A program made the position numbers and the translations under genes. Below the pieces are notes generated by a model. The model saw only the letters and a list, made by a program, of their open reading frames with translations, was not told the origin of the DNA and made no database searches. Shown here piece by piece: positions 1-8,330 of a stretch of 9,917 bases of DNA (position 1 is its first letter; each line of letters opens with the position of its first letter). The stretch comes from Lysobacteraceae bacterium (lineage in GTDB: Bacteria; Pseudomonadota; Gammaproteobacteria; Xanthomonadales; Xanthomonadaceae), in the NCBI GenBank assembly GCA_017990865.1, contig JAGNNB010000079.1, positions 1 to 9,917 on the forward strand, written 5' to 3'.

Positions 1-812
1 ACCCGCGCTTCAACGATTACTGGCAGCAATATCACCACCTCACCGAACGTCGCGGCGTCACCCCCGCGGCGGCGAAGAATCTGCTGCGCTCGCGCACCAC
101 GCTGATCGCCGCGCTGATGGTGGAGCGGGGCGAAGCCGACGCGATGATCTGCGGCCTCGTCGGCCGGTTCCACAAGAAACTCGGCTACCTGCGCAGCATC
201 TTCGACTTCGACCGCGGCGTCAGCGGCACCTCGGCGATGACCGGCGTGATCAACGACCACGGCGTGTGGTTCTTCCTCGATACCCACGTGCAAGTGGACC
301 CGAGCGCCGAGCAAATCGCCGAAGCCACGCTGCAAGCCTCGTACCGCCTGAAATTGTTCGGCATCGAACCGAAAGTCGCGCTGCTGTCGCATTCGAATTA
401 CGGCAGCCACGAAAACCCCAGCGCCGCGAAGATGCGCAAGGCTTACGAACTGATCCGCAAGCGCGTGCCGAAGCTCGAAATCGACGGCGAAATGATGGCC
501 GACACCGCCTGGGACGAAGGCCTGCGCCGACGCATGTTCCCCAACACCACCCTCAACGGCCGCCCCAACCTGTTCGTGATGCCGAACCTCGACGCCGCCA
601 ACATCACCTACAACATGGTGCGCGTGATGACCGACGGCGTCGCCATCGGCCCGATCCTGATGGGCCTGGACCAACCCGCCTACATCCTCACCCCCGCCTC
701 CACCCCGCGCCGCGTCGTCAACATGACCGCCATCGCCGCCGTCGAAGCGCAAATCCGCAAGCAACAACGCGAAACCGACGCCGCGAATCGAAAGGCGATG
801 CGGGAGGATTGA
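1..812 (+). CDS. maeB: NADP-dependent malic enzyme, MaeB type, C-terminal part (5' end outside window)
   Basis: The frame is open from base 3 to the TGA at 810-812, giving the last 269 residues. They match the phosphate-acetyltransferase-like C-terminal domain of the long (about 760 aa) bacterial malic enzymes; the catalytic malic-enzyme and NAD(P)-binding domains lie upstream of the window. Recognisable stretches are the region around GEADAMICGLVGRFHKKL, SHSNYGSHENPSAAKM, and the late segment FVMPNLDAANITYNMVR followed by GPILMGLDQPAYILTP. The full enzyme oxidatively decarboxylates malate to pyruvate and CO2, making NADPH in the cytosol. In studied family members the PTA-like domain mediates inhibition by acetyl-CoA and has lost acetyltransferase activity. 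A standalone phosphate acetyltransferase is less likely, since the family-specific segments fit MaeB better. The gene ends 25 bases before a REP array and converges on the RAYT gene at 1078. Confidence 0.88.
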   Translation, partial: PRFNDYWQQYHHLTERRGVTPAAAKNLLRSRTTLIAALMVERGEADAMICGLVGRFHKKLGYLRSIFDFDRGVSGTSAMTGVINDHGVWFFLDTHVQVDPSAEQIAEATLQASYRLKLFGIEPKVALLSHSNYGSHENPSAAKMRKAYELIRKRVPKLEIDGEMMADTAWDEGLRRRMFPNTTLNGRPNLFVMPNLDAANITYNMVRVMTDGVAIGPILMGLDQPAYILTPASTPRRVVNMTAIAAVEAQIRKQQRETDAANRKAMRED

Positions 813-836
813 GGGGCTCGCGAAACCAAAGCGATT

Positions 837-1061
837 GTGGGAGGCCCGGAAGGGCCGATGCCTTGTGGGATGCCCGGAAGGGCCGATCGACACCCAACAG
901 CACCATGAAAGAACCTGAGTTTTGTGGGAGGCCCGGAAGGGCCGAAGCCTTGTGGGAGGCCCGGAAGGACCCATGCTTTGTGGGAGACCTAGAAGGGCCG
1001 ATCAACACACAACAACACCAGGAAAAAGCCCGAGCTTTGTGGGAGGCCCGGAAGGGCCGAC
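837..1061 (+). repeat. array of six REP-like hairpins (GTGG/GGAG type)
   Basis: Six copies of a 22-23 base element start at 837, 865, 924, 952, 980 and 1039. The consensus begins GTGGGAGGCCCGGAAGGGCC and ends in GA(T). Each can fold as GGCCC-GGAA-GGGCC; copies 2, 4 and 5 carry substitutions in the stem. Start-to-start distances are 28, 59, 28, 28 and 59 bases, so two linker lengths recur. The longer linker carries CACCATGAAAGA, which also occurs (complemented) in the linker of the array at 1634-2062. The array fills the gap between the convergent maeB and RAYT genes and could act as a two-way transcript end. The layout (TGTGGGAG, palindrome, CGAT) resembles REP elements known from Pseudomonas. 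Confidence 0.9.
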
Positions 1062-1077
1062 GAACACTGCGACGATC

Positions 1078-1557
1078 TCAAAACACCCCGGCCCATCCGC
1101 ATTCCAAATGCGGATACAACTCTGCCGATGGCACCAACCCTGCTCTCACTGGATTTTCCAGCACATACCGAACGGTGGTCGGCACATCTTCTTCCCGCCG
1201 CAGCGCTCTGTCATGAAACCCAGGCATCCAGATCGGATGCGCGCCGGACACCGCTTCGCGCGCCGCTCGGGATGTCACCGATTTGATCCGGTTCATCGCA
1301 TGCATCAGCGATTCGCTTTCGCCCAGTGTCAGCACCAGATGCAAATGATCCGGCATCAACACCCAGCACAGCGCTTTCGAGTCGCGCCAGAGCCTCGGCT
1401 CGCGTAATGCATGCGTCGTCGCGGCAGCGCAGAGGGTATCCGCGAACAACGGCCGTCGCTCATGGCAAATCGTCGTAATCAGATAGGTTTGCCGCGGAAT
1501 CGACCATCGGCCTTTGCGCAGTCGGCGATAGCCGTTGTCGGGGAATCGTTCGTTCAT
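1078..1557 (-). CDS. REP-associated tyrosine transposase (RAYT), Y1_Tnp/IS200-like HUH enzyme, first copy
   Basis: A 159-residue protein of the REP-associated IS200-like family. The HUH motif lies in LMPDHLHLV (His71 and His73), and the likely catalytic tyrosine is Tyr131 in RYVLENPVRAGLV, a very typical RAYT signature. The N-terminus (RRLRKGRWSIPRQTYLITT) is also characteristic. Such enzymes nick and join single-stranded DNA at REP hairpins and are thought to spread them; they are not flanked by inverted repeats like ordinary insertion sequences. The frame stays open upstream to base 2133, but that extension only translates the 57-bp tandem repeat, so I start at the ATG at 1557; a weak GAGGGT lies about 15 bases upstream of it. 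Inverted arrays of one REP family on both sides (837-1061 and 1634-2062) are presumably its substrate. Confidence 0.9.
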   Translation of the reverse strand: MNERFPDNGYRRLRKGRWSIPRQTYLITTICHERRPLFADTLCAAATTHALREPRLWRDSKALCWVLMPDHLHLVLTLGESESLMHAMNRIKSVTSRAAREAVSGAHPIWMPGFHDRALRREEDVPTTVRYVLENPVRAGLVPSAELYPHLECGWAGVF

Positions 1558-1633
1558 GCCGATAGTGTCGGCACCCTCGAATGCCGATTCGATCGGATTT
1601 TTCCGAATCTGTTGTCGGCGAGTGCCTCTTCTT

Positions 1634-2062
1634 TTTATCGGCCTTTCCTGACATCCCACAACAAACCTCTTTCTTTGATGATGGTGGGTAGCAATCGGCC
1701 CTGCCGGGCCTCCCACAACAGGCCTCTCTCTTTCATGGTGGCGGGTAGCAATCGGCCCTGCCGGGCCTCCCACAACAGGCCTCTCTCTTTCATGGTGGCG
1801 GGTAGCAATCGGCCCTGCCGGGCCTCCCACAACAGACCTCTTCCTTTCATGGTGGCGGGTAGTAATCGGCCCTGCCGGGCCTCCCACAACAGACCTCTTC
1901 CTTTCATGGTGGCGGGTAGTAATCGGCCCTGCCGGGCCTCCCACAGCAGGCCTCTTTCTTTCATGGTGGCGGGTAGTAGTCGGCCCTGCCGGGCCTCCCA
2001 CAACAGGCCTCTTTCTTTGATGATGGCGGGTAGCAATCGGCCCTGCCGGGCCTCCCACAAAG
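1634..2062 (-). repeat. 57-bp tandem array of REP hairpin plus linker, seven units and a partial eighth
   Basis: Units start at 1634, 1691, 1748, 1805, 1862, 1919, 1976 and 2033, with a constant period of 57 bases. On the minus strand each contains GTGGGAGGCCCGGCAGGGCC, a stem GGCCC/GGGCC with loop GGCA, followed by a linker with CACCATGAAAGA. The first unit (1634-1690) is degenerate in the hairpin; the eighth stops after the hairpin at about 2062. Units 1691-1747 and 1748-1804 are identical, and units 1805-1861 and 1862-1918 differ by one base, a sign of recent local duplication. Because 57 is divisible by three, long spurious reading frames cross the array on both strands. The array lies in the divergent interval between the RAYT gene and aceE, ending about 180 bases before the aceE start. 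Confidence 0.95.
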
Positions 2063-2159
2063 CTTGAGCCCTCGCCCCTCTCAGCCCCCCGAAATCGAAT
2101 TCTCCCCGCCTTCCCGCCCATACCCGCCCGCACGGGGTCTGGGGCCGAAAACCCCCTGC

Positions 2160-2165
2160 TAGAAT
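2160..2165 (+). promoter_or_regulatory. possible -10 element of the aceE promoter
   Basis: TAGAAT matches the sigma-70 -10 consensus at four of six positions and lies 77 bases upstream of the aceE start, after the repeat array. No convincing -35 hexamer is visible 16-18 bases upstream (the sequence there is GC-rich), so this is a weak call from position and similarity only. Confidence 0.3.
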
Positions 2166-2190
2166 CCTGACTCTAATCTGGAACCCACGT

Positions 2191-2208
2191 TCGGGCCGAC
2201 CGGCCCGA
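2191..2208 (+). promoter_or_regulatory. perfect hairpin in the aceE leader
   Basis: TCGGGCC (2191-2197), loop GACC, GGCCCGA (2202-2208): a perfect 7-bp GC-rich stem with a four-base loop. It is followed by a 12-base palindrome at 2219-2230 that directly abuts the GGAG ribosome binding site (2231-2234). If transcription starts near 2172, both structures lie in the 5' untranslated region. A role in mRNA stability or translation is inference. Confidence 0.5.
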
Positions 2209-2242
2209 CCCACACGCGGCGCGGCCGCGCGGAGCCCTAGGC

Positions 2243-4933
<2,691 letters not shown>

Positions 4934-4961
4934 TCCTTCGACCTAAGTGCTGCGTTTTGCT

Positions 4962-4988
4962 CCCTCTCCCCGCATTGCGGGGAGAGGG
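4962..4988. terminator. 12-bp-stem hairpin downstream of aceE
   Basis: CCCTCTCCCCGC (4962-4973), loop ATT, GCGGGGAGAGGG (4977-4988): a perfect 12-bp stem starting 28 bases after the aceE stop. No clear T-run follows (TTGGGGTGAGGGG), so it is not a canonical intrinsic terminator. Hairpins of this wording are, to my knowledge, a common dispersed repeat in GC-rich proteobacteria. It probably ends or stabilises the aceE transcript and may also block transcription coming from the nuclease gene on the opposite strand. Confidence 0.65.
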
Positions 4989-5041
4989 TTGGGGTGAGGG
5001 GCTCTTTGGATTCTGAGCAATGACTGCTAGGGCCGCAGATC

Positions 5042-5112
5042 GGGTAAGGCCACGGGCCACACGCGGGGTTTTGATCTCTCACCATCATCGAAACTTCATC
5101 GAAACTTCATCG
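5042..5112. repeat. degenerate REP-related segment with a short tandem duplication
   Basis: The segment opens with GGGTAAGGCC, then ACGGGCC and a decayed closing arm. It parallels the cleaner hairpin at 6270-6292. It ends with two tandem copies of CATCGAAACTT (5086-5096 and 5097-5107) plus a partial third. With the adjoining REP at 5122-5154 it forms a composite that recurs, less exactly, at 6270-6403. Confidence 0.5.
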
Positions 5113-5121
5113 CTTACGTTT

Positions 5122-5154
5122 CCCGGGTGCGCGCTTCGCGCTTACCCGGGCTAC
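5122..5154 (-). repeat. REP element A, GTAG family
   Basis: On the minus strand this 33-base element starts with GTAG, then CCCGGGTAAGCGCG, AA, GCGCGCACCCGGG. The outer stem is CCCGGGT/ACCCGGG, with an inner GCGC-rich stem. It starts three bases beyond the stop codon of the HNH nuclease gene (minus strand, stop at 5158-5160), a typical REP position, so it may end or protect that transcript. The GTAG end faces the nuclease gene. Confidence 0.92.
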
Positions 5155-5157
5155 GGG

Positions 5158-6108
5158 TCAATCGCGGATGACCGACACTTCTGCAAACAGGTCTTGGACG
5201 GGGTCATTCAACTTGGCGTACTTCTTTCCGAAGACATGATCACGGTGATACGCCAGATAGACCGCTTGTCGCTGACTAAAACTTCCGCAGTTCCGACCAG
5301 GTTTCAAATCGAAACCCATTGCACGAGTGACATCAGCGGGAAAATCCGACGACACGATCAACCCACCGCGATCTTCAAACCCAATCCAACCCCGGTCGAA
5401 GAGAAGATCAGCGTGTGGAGCCAGCAGCAGCCCATTGTGGCCATCGACGCGCTCATCTCCAGTCGCACATGCAGCCCAAGGCTTAATATGGCTGGCGCGC
5501 AAAAAGCGCGCGTCTTGAATTCCAGTCAACCTGCACTTTTTCTCTACACCAAGAAGCCGCTTACGGAATAAATCTTGCGAGCGACGCACATCGATTAGTC
5601 GGGTTGCAACTGTGTTGCCTAATGCGACCTCCTGCGGCGTTCTCTCAGAAACATGCTGACCGAGGGTGTCGGCTAACTCATGCAGTGGCTTGAGCTTAAA
5701 AACGATCGCCTTGCGATTCGGACCCTCCGTTGCGGGTGTATCCGGACGCTCATACCAAGAAATCAGTTGAAACTCTCCTCTGTAGCGACAAGGCTTGCTC
5801 TTCCCTGTCATTTGAAACAGCAACAGTCGCCTACCGTCTGCGATGTGATTCAAGATGGCGCGGTTTCCGCCTGTCATAGTCATGTCACCGCGTTGCCCTT
5901 CACCAAAGTAGTGAAAGCACTCTTCGTTCTCCCAAAAATCACTGTAGCCATGAGCCTCTCCGCCATCCCCGGTGAATAGAATGACAATCGGGCGATCCAC
6001 TGGCGTCGAAATGCCACCCTGCTGCTGCCCACCAAGGACAGGATGTATCTCCGCTTTTCGGCGATACATCGCCCCCATTTGGAAAGGAATCTCAAAATTA
6101 CGGTCCAT
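5158..6108 (-). CDS. putative modification-dependent HNH endonuclease with N-terminal SRA-like domain (type IV restriction-like)
   Basis: A 316-residue protein. Residues about 15-140 resemble the SRA-like domain of ScoMcrA-type nucleases: GGQQQGGIS near 26-34, FTGDGGEAHGYSDFW at 45-59, YFGEGQRGDM at 67-76, then GNRAILNHIADGRRLLLF and a YRGEF. Residues about 190-250 form an HNH_2-type nuclease: Cys192, the ASHIKPW box with His207, Asn225 in HNGLLLAPH, and His232 before LLFDRG. The expected catalytic set is therefore present. In known relatives the SRA-like domain reads a modified base or phosphorothioate backbone and the HNH domain cuts; a role in defence against modified foreign DNA is inferred from this. 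The ATG at 6108 is the first start after an in-frame TAA; I see no strong ribosome binding site. Third codon positions are less GC-rich than in aceE, suggesting acquisition. No partner methylase lies nearby, fitting a type IV system. Confidence 0.85.
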   Translation of the reverse strand: MDRNFEIPFQMGAMYRRKAEIHPVLGGQQQGGISTPVDRPIVILFTGDGGEAHGYSDFWENEECFHYFGEGQRGDMTMTGGNRAILNHIADGRRLLLFQMTGKSKPCRYRGEFQLISWYERPDTPATEGPNRKAIVFKLKPLHELADTLGQHVSERTPQEVALGNTVATRLIDVRRSQDLFRKRLLGVEKKCRLTGIQDARFLRASHIKPWAACATGDERVDGHNGLLLAPHADLLFDRGWIGFEDRGGLIVSSDFPADVTRAMGFDLKPGRNCGSFSQRQAVYLAYHRDHVFGKKYAKLNDPVQDLFAEVSVIRD

Positions 6109-6231
6109 GTCTGCCCGGCGCCTTTATTGCGACGCCGTAATTCTGTGGAGCAGACACAACCAATTCGGAAACGATCGCTTCCTTTCTTCTACAAACTTTT
6201 ATTGGTATGGAAACGACTTACTCACCAACAA

Positions 6232-6264
6232 GTAGCCCGGGTAAGCGCGTAGCGCGCACCCGGG
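6232..6264 (+). repeat. REP element B, GTAG family
   Basis: A 33-base element: GTAG, CCCGGGTAAGCGCG, TA, GCGCGCACCCGGG. It is the inverted counterpart of REP A (5122-5154); together they bracket the nuclease gene with their GTAG ends facing it. It lies 124 bases upstream of the nuclease start. Confidence 0.92.
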
Positions 6265-6269
6265 GCTTT

Positions 6270-6292
6270 GGGTAAGGCCATAGGCCGCACCC
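6270..6292. repeat. short REP-like hairpin with GGGT/ACCC stem
   Basis: GGGT, AA, GGCC, ATA, GGCC, GC, ACCC: a two-part stem directly after REP B. It belongs to the same kind of element as the decayed one at 5042. The rest of the gap to REP C (6293-6370) carries TTTGATCT near 6330, also seen at 5070, and no gene. Confidence 0.6.
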
Positions 6293-6370
6293 GGGGTTCT
6301 TTGTATGGCCACCGACCACATCCGGCCCTTTGATCTTTAACCGTGGCTCAATCTCTACCGCTTGCGTTCT

Positions 6371-6403
6371 CCCGGGTGCGCGCAGCGCGCTTACCCGGGC
6401 TAC
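6371..6403 (-). repeat. REP element C, GTAG family
   Basis: On the minus strand: GTAG, CCCGGGTAAGCGCG, CT, GCGCGCACCCGGG. It forms an inverted pair with REP B, here with GTAG ends facing outward (BIME-like), and lies 83 bases upstream of the second RAYT gene, which is its likely mobilising enzyme. Confidence 0.92.
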
Positions 6404-6486
6404 GTTCCGGGTTTGTCGGGGAATTCTGACGGGAGAATCGGAATTGTCCGATGTGGGATGGGTAGCTGATTGGTTATGTTGCCGGC

Positions 6487-7020
6487 ATGGTCAACTATCG
6501 TCGCAATCGAACGCAGGATGGCACCTATTTCTTCACGGTGACGCTGCGCAACCGCCGCTCTGATCTGTTGATTCGGCGCGTCGATGCTTTATTCGCGGCA
6601 TGGCGCCGCGCGCGGCGGCGAGTACCTCATCGAATCGTCGCATTCGTGATCATGCCTGATCATTTGCATGCGGTGGTCACGATGAAAGACGGACGCGATG
6701 ACTATTCGCGCCTGATTCAAGACATCAAGAAAGGGTTCACACGGCATGTCCGCTGCGGGCAAACAACCGATTCACCATGGCAGGCGCGCTTTTGGGAGCA
6801 TACGATCCGTGATGAGCGCGATCTTCGTGACCATATCGACTACATCCATAACAACCCTGTCAAGCATGCAAAGGTCTCGCGGGTCATCGATTGGCCGCAT
6901 TCGTCGTTTCACCGCCATGTGCGCGACGGATTGCTTCCGAAGCATTGGGCAACCGTGCAAGAGCGCTCTGACCGGTATACCCTCTCACACCAAGAAATCG
7001 ATCTTGGTGCCGCCACATGA
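6487..7020 (+). CDS. REP-associated tyrosine transposase (RAYT), second copy
   Basis: A 177-residue Y1_Tnp/IS200-like HUH protein. The HUH motif is in VIMPDHLHAVV (His59, His61); the likely catalytic tyrosine is Tyr119 in DYIHNNPVKHA, preceded by FWEHTIRDERDLRDHI, all typical of RAYTs. It differs widely from the first RAYT: the motif regions are shared but the N- and C-termini are not, and the tyrosine motif reads NNPVKH instead of ENPVRAG. The ATG at 6487 follows an in-frame TAG at 6463; no clear ribosome binding site is seen. Three GTAG-type REPs lie in the preceding 1.4 kb, the nearest 83 bases upstream, and are its presumed substrates. The stop overlaps the start of the next gene (ATGA, 7017-7020), suggesting translational coupling. 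Confidence 0.92.
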   Translation: MVNYRRNRTQDGTYFFTVTLRNRRSDLLIRRVDALFAAWRRARRRVPHRIVAFVIMPDHLHAVVTMKDGRDDYSRLIQDIKKGFTRHVRCGQTTDSPWQARFWEHTIRDERDLRDHIDYIHNNPVKHAKVSRVIDWPHSSFHRHVRDGLLPKHWATVQERSDRYTLSHQEIDLGAAT

Positions 7021-7442
7021 AATCCTTCGATCCATTCGTGGTCGCATGCGCATTCGTCCTTCTGCTATCGACCAATCTTTCCGCTTGCGATGAGCTGTTA
7101 TGCGGTCGGAACAGCCGCGCCGTGCGCGGCGCTGAAAAACTCGATAAACCATATCTCGCCGAGCTTCACGACTACGTCGCGTCGGGGCAGTGCGATTCCG
7201 AATGCACGCCGAGCATCCTCGCCCCATTGAAAAGCTTTTCCAGCCGTGAGCCGGTCCTTGAGGTCAGGCGCGATGGCGATGCCAGCATCACGCTGGCCTA
7301 CTGTTTCGATCGCGGTGTCGAGTTGGTCTTTAAGGACACGAAGACCCAACACGCGACGATCTCGGTCGGCTGGGGTTCGATCGAATGGGAGTACATCTTG
7401 CTGTGGTCGAAAACCCGTAAGGCAGGTTCCAACCCGCCATGA
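7017..7442 (+). CDS. small putative lipoprotein of unknown function
   Basis: I do not recognise this 141-residue protein. A short N-terminus and a hydrophobic stretch (residues 7-19, FVVACAFVLLLST) lead to the possible lipobox Leu21-Ser-Ala-Cys24, so it may be a lipid-anchored envelope protein, or simply secreted. Six cysteines are present (11, 24, 29, 59, 63, 95). The body has alternating beta-like stretches (EPVLEVRRDGDASITLAYCF, then VELVFKDT). Codon use fits a real gene. The last residues, KAGSNPP, are encoded by a REP-like hairpin (7421-7438), so the present C-terminus may be secondary. The same frame resumes after the stop and runs on to 7607. The start overlaps the RAYT stop by four bases and has no ribosome binding site of its own. 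Confidence 0.65.
   Translation: MKSFDPFVVACAFVLLLSTNLSACDELLCGRNSRAVRGAEKLDKPYLAELHDYVASGQCDSECTPSILAPLKSFSSREPVLEVRRDGDASITLAYCFDRGVELVFKDTKTQHATISVGWGSIEWEYILLWSKTRKAGSNPP
7421..7438. repeat. imperfect REP-like hairpin at the end of the lipoprotein gene
   Basis: GGCAGGTT, CC, AACCCGCC: an 8-bp stem with one A-C mismatch and a two-base loop. It resembles the hairpin at 7482-7499, and both lie within 83 bases. Here it is translated as the gene's C-terminus. Confidence 0.5.
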
Positions 7443-7475
7443 ACGAAGCGTTGCTGCTGGAATTGCGCGAGACGC

Positions 7476-7503
7476 AAAAAAGGCGGGTTGGCACCCGCCC
7501 TAC
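7476..7503 (-). terminator. REP-like hairpin with a T-run on the minus strand
   Basis: The stem GGCGGGT (7482-7488) and ACCCGCC (7493-7499) is a perfect 7-bp stem with loop TGGC. Read on the minus strand, it begins with GTAG (7500-7503) and is followed by six Ts (7476-7481), the form of an intrinsic terminator for transcription coming from the right. A minus-strand frame from the next region reaches a TAG whose bases belong to this GTAG. It is a third REP-like family in the window, with a stem unlike the CCCGGGT type. Confidence 0.6.
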
Positions 7504-8238
7504 GGCTCTACCATCACGCCGGTGGACAGCACCACACCTTTCCGCCGGGCAAACCGCTCCCCGAATGCACGCCGCCCTTGTGGATCGATGTCAGCGAAGA
7601 TTTTTGAAGCGAAGCGGGAAACGGCGAGTGACGAAGGTCTTTGATCCGCACAACGACGTACCGTGACGCGCTCTCTTCGAAAGTCTGGTTGAGAGCCCGT
7701 TCAACGCCGTCGCGAGCGGCCGGGTGGAATCGGCCATCGCCGCTGCGCTGTTGACCACGCCGATGCAGCCCGCGCCGACCATCGGTGGCATGACCGGGCC
7801 TTCGGAGAGCGACAATCTCGCGCTCAGCGGCTATTGCTGGTCGACATCGACGCAGTTGGTGAAGCCGACGGTCGCGCCCGACGCGTGGTGGGGCAGACTT
7901 TCGAATGCGCGACGTTGACGATCGGAAAATTCACCGACCTCGCCCTCGACGGCATGTTCGTCATCATGTCGGGAACGCTGACGATCCCGACCGCGCAATC
8001 GATTCTGCCGACGCCGTTGTCGCCGGATTTCCAGGCGATCCTCGCCGCCACCGCGAGCGTGCGGAACGCATCCCTGCCGGGCGGGAGCTGACGGTCGGAT
8101 ATTGCTGTGCATCGTGTCACATAGCGTGCGCGTCGCGGAGCGTGCCCGGGGCGTTTTCGTCGCAGCGGGTCGCAGTCATCTTCCTGAATACTCAAAGAGT
8201 GAATCTGGGCTCATTTTCGTCATAGACGCCTCTCTAGC
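7504..8238. other. stretch without a defensible gene; possible gene remnants
   Basis: No reading frame here is convincing as an intact gene. On the plus strand a frame open from 7667 to 7921 and another from about 7834 to 8091 both have very GC-rich third positions and overlap in different frames, as if one coding sequence were split by a frameshift near 7850-7900. On the minus strand a frame ending at 7500 (containing FADIDPQGRRAFGERF) and one at 7824-8195 are also open. I recognise no family in any of them. A decayed gene is the likeliest reading, but coding strand and function are unresolved. From 8100 to 8238 I see nothing definite. Confidence 0.4.
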
Positions 8239-8325
8239 ATGAAGCGGCCGCTCGGATCGCCGGGCGGTTCGACCAGGATCGAGCGGCCGTCGCATCGTTG
8301 CGGCCGCTCTCGCACAAGGAGCTGA
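8239..8325 (+). CDS. possible leader peptide, 28 codons
   Basis: ATG at 8239 runs 28 codons to a TGA at 8323-8325 and overlaps an ATG (8325-8327) as TGATG. The peptide is Arg/Ser/Gly-rich (starts MKRPLGSPGG) and has no recognisable function. Its coding sequence spans both alternative hairpins at 8245-8309, and it ends at the ribosome binding site of the next gene. No Shine-Dalgarno sequence is visible before it, so it may not be translated. Confidence 0.25.
   Translation: MKRPLGSPGGSTRIERPSHRCGRSRTRS
8245..8309 (+). promoter_or_regulatory. two mutually exclusive hairpins upstream of the PKD-like gene
   Basis: Three segments occur: CGGCCGCTC (8245-8253), GAGCGGCCG (8281-8289) and CGGCCGCTC (8301-8309). 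The middle one is a perfect 9-bp complement of both others, so it can form either an upstream stem (27-base loop) or a downstream stem (11-base loop). The downstream stem ends six bases before the AAGGAG at 8316-8321. This is the geometry of an attenuator or translation switch, but the core CGGCCG is itself palindromic and common in GC-rich DNA, so function is inference. Confidence 0.4.
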
Positions 8326-8330
8326 TGGCC

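Noticed and set aside
837..1061. CRISPR array
   Set aside because: Repeats are palindromic, and linkers are themselves repeated and of two lengths instead of unique spacers; no cas genes are near. The same holds for 1634-2062.
1558..2133. N-terminal extension of the first RAYT with 19-residue repeats
   Set aside because: The array period of 57 is a multiple of three and leaves several frames open on both strands, so the open extension is a by-product of the repeat; the family-typical protein starts at 1557.
1635..2213. Minus-strand repetitive protein of 192 residues
   Set aside because: It only translates the 57-bp repeat units and has no start or composition support.
7439..7666. 75-codon ORF starting at the end of the lipoprotein gene
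   Set aside because: It runs through the REP-like hairpin (VGTRPT) and has no recognisable content.
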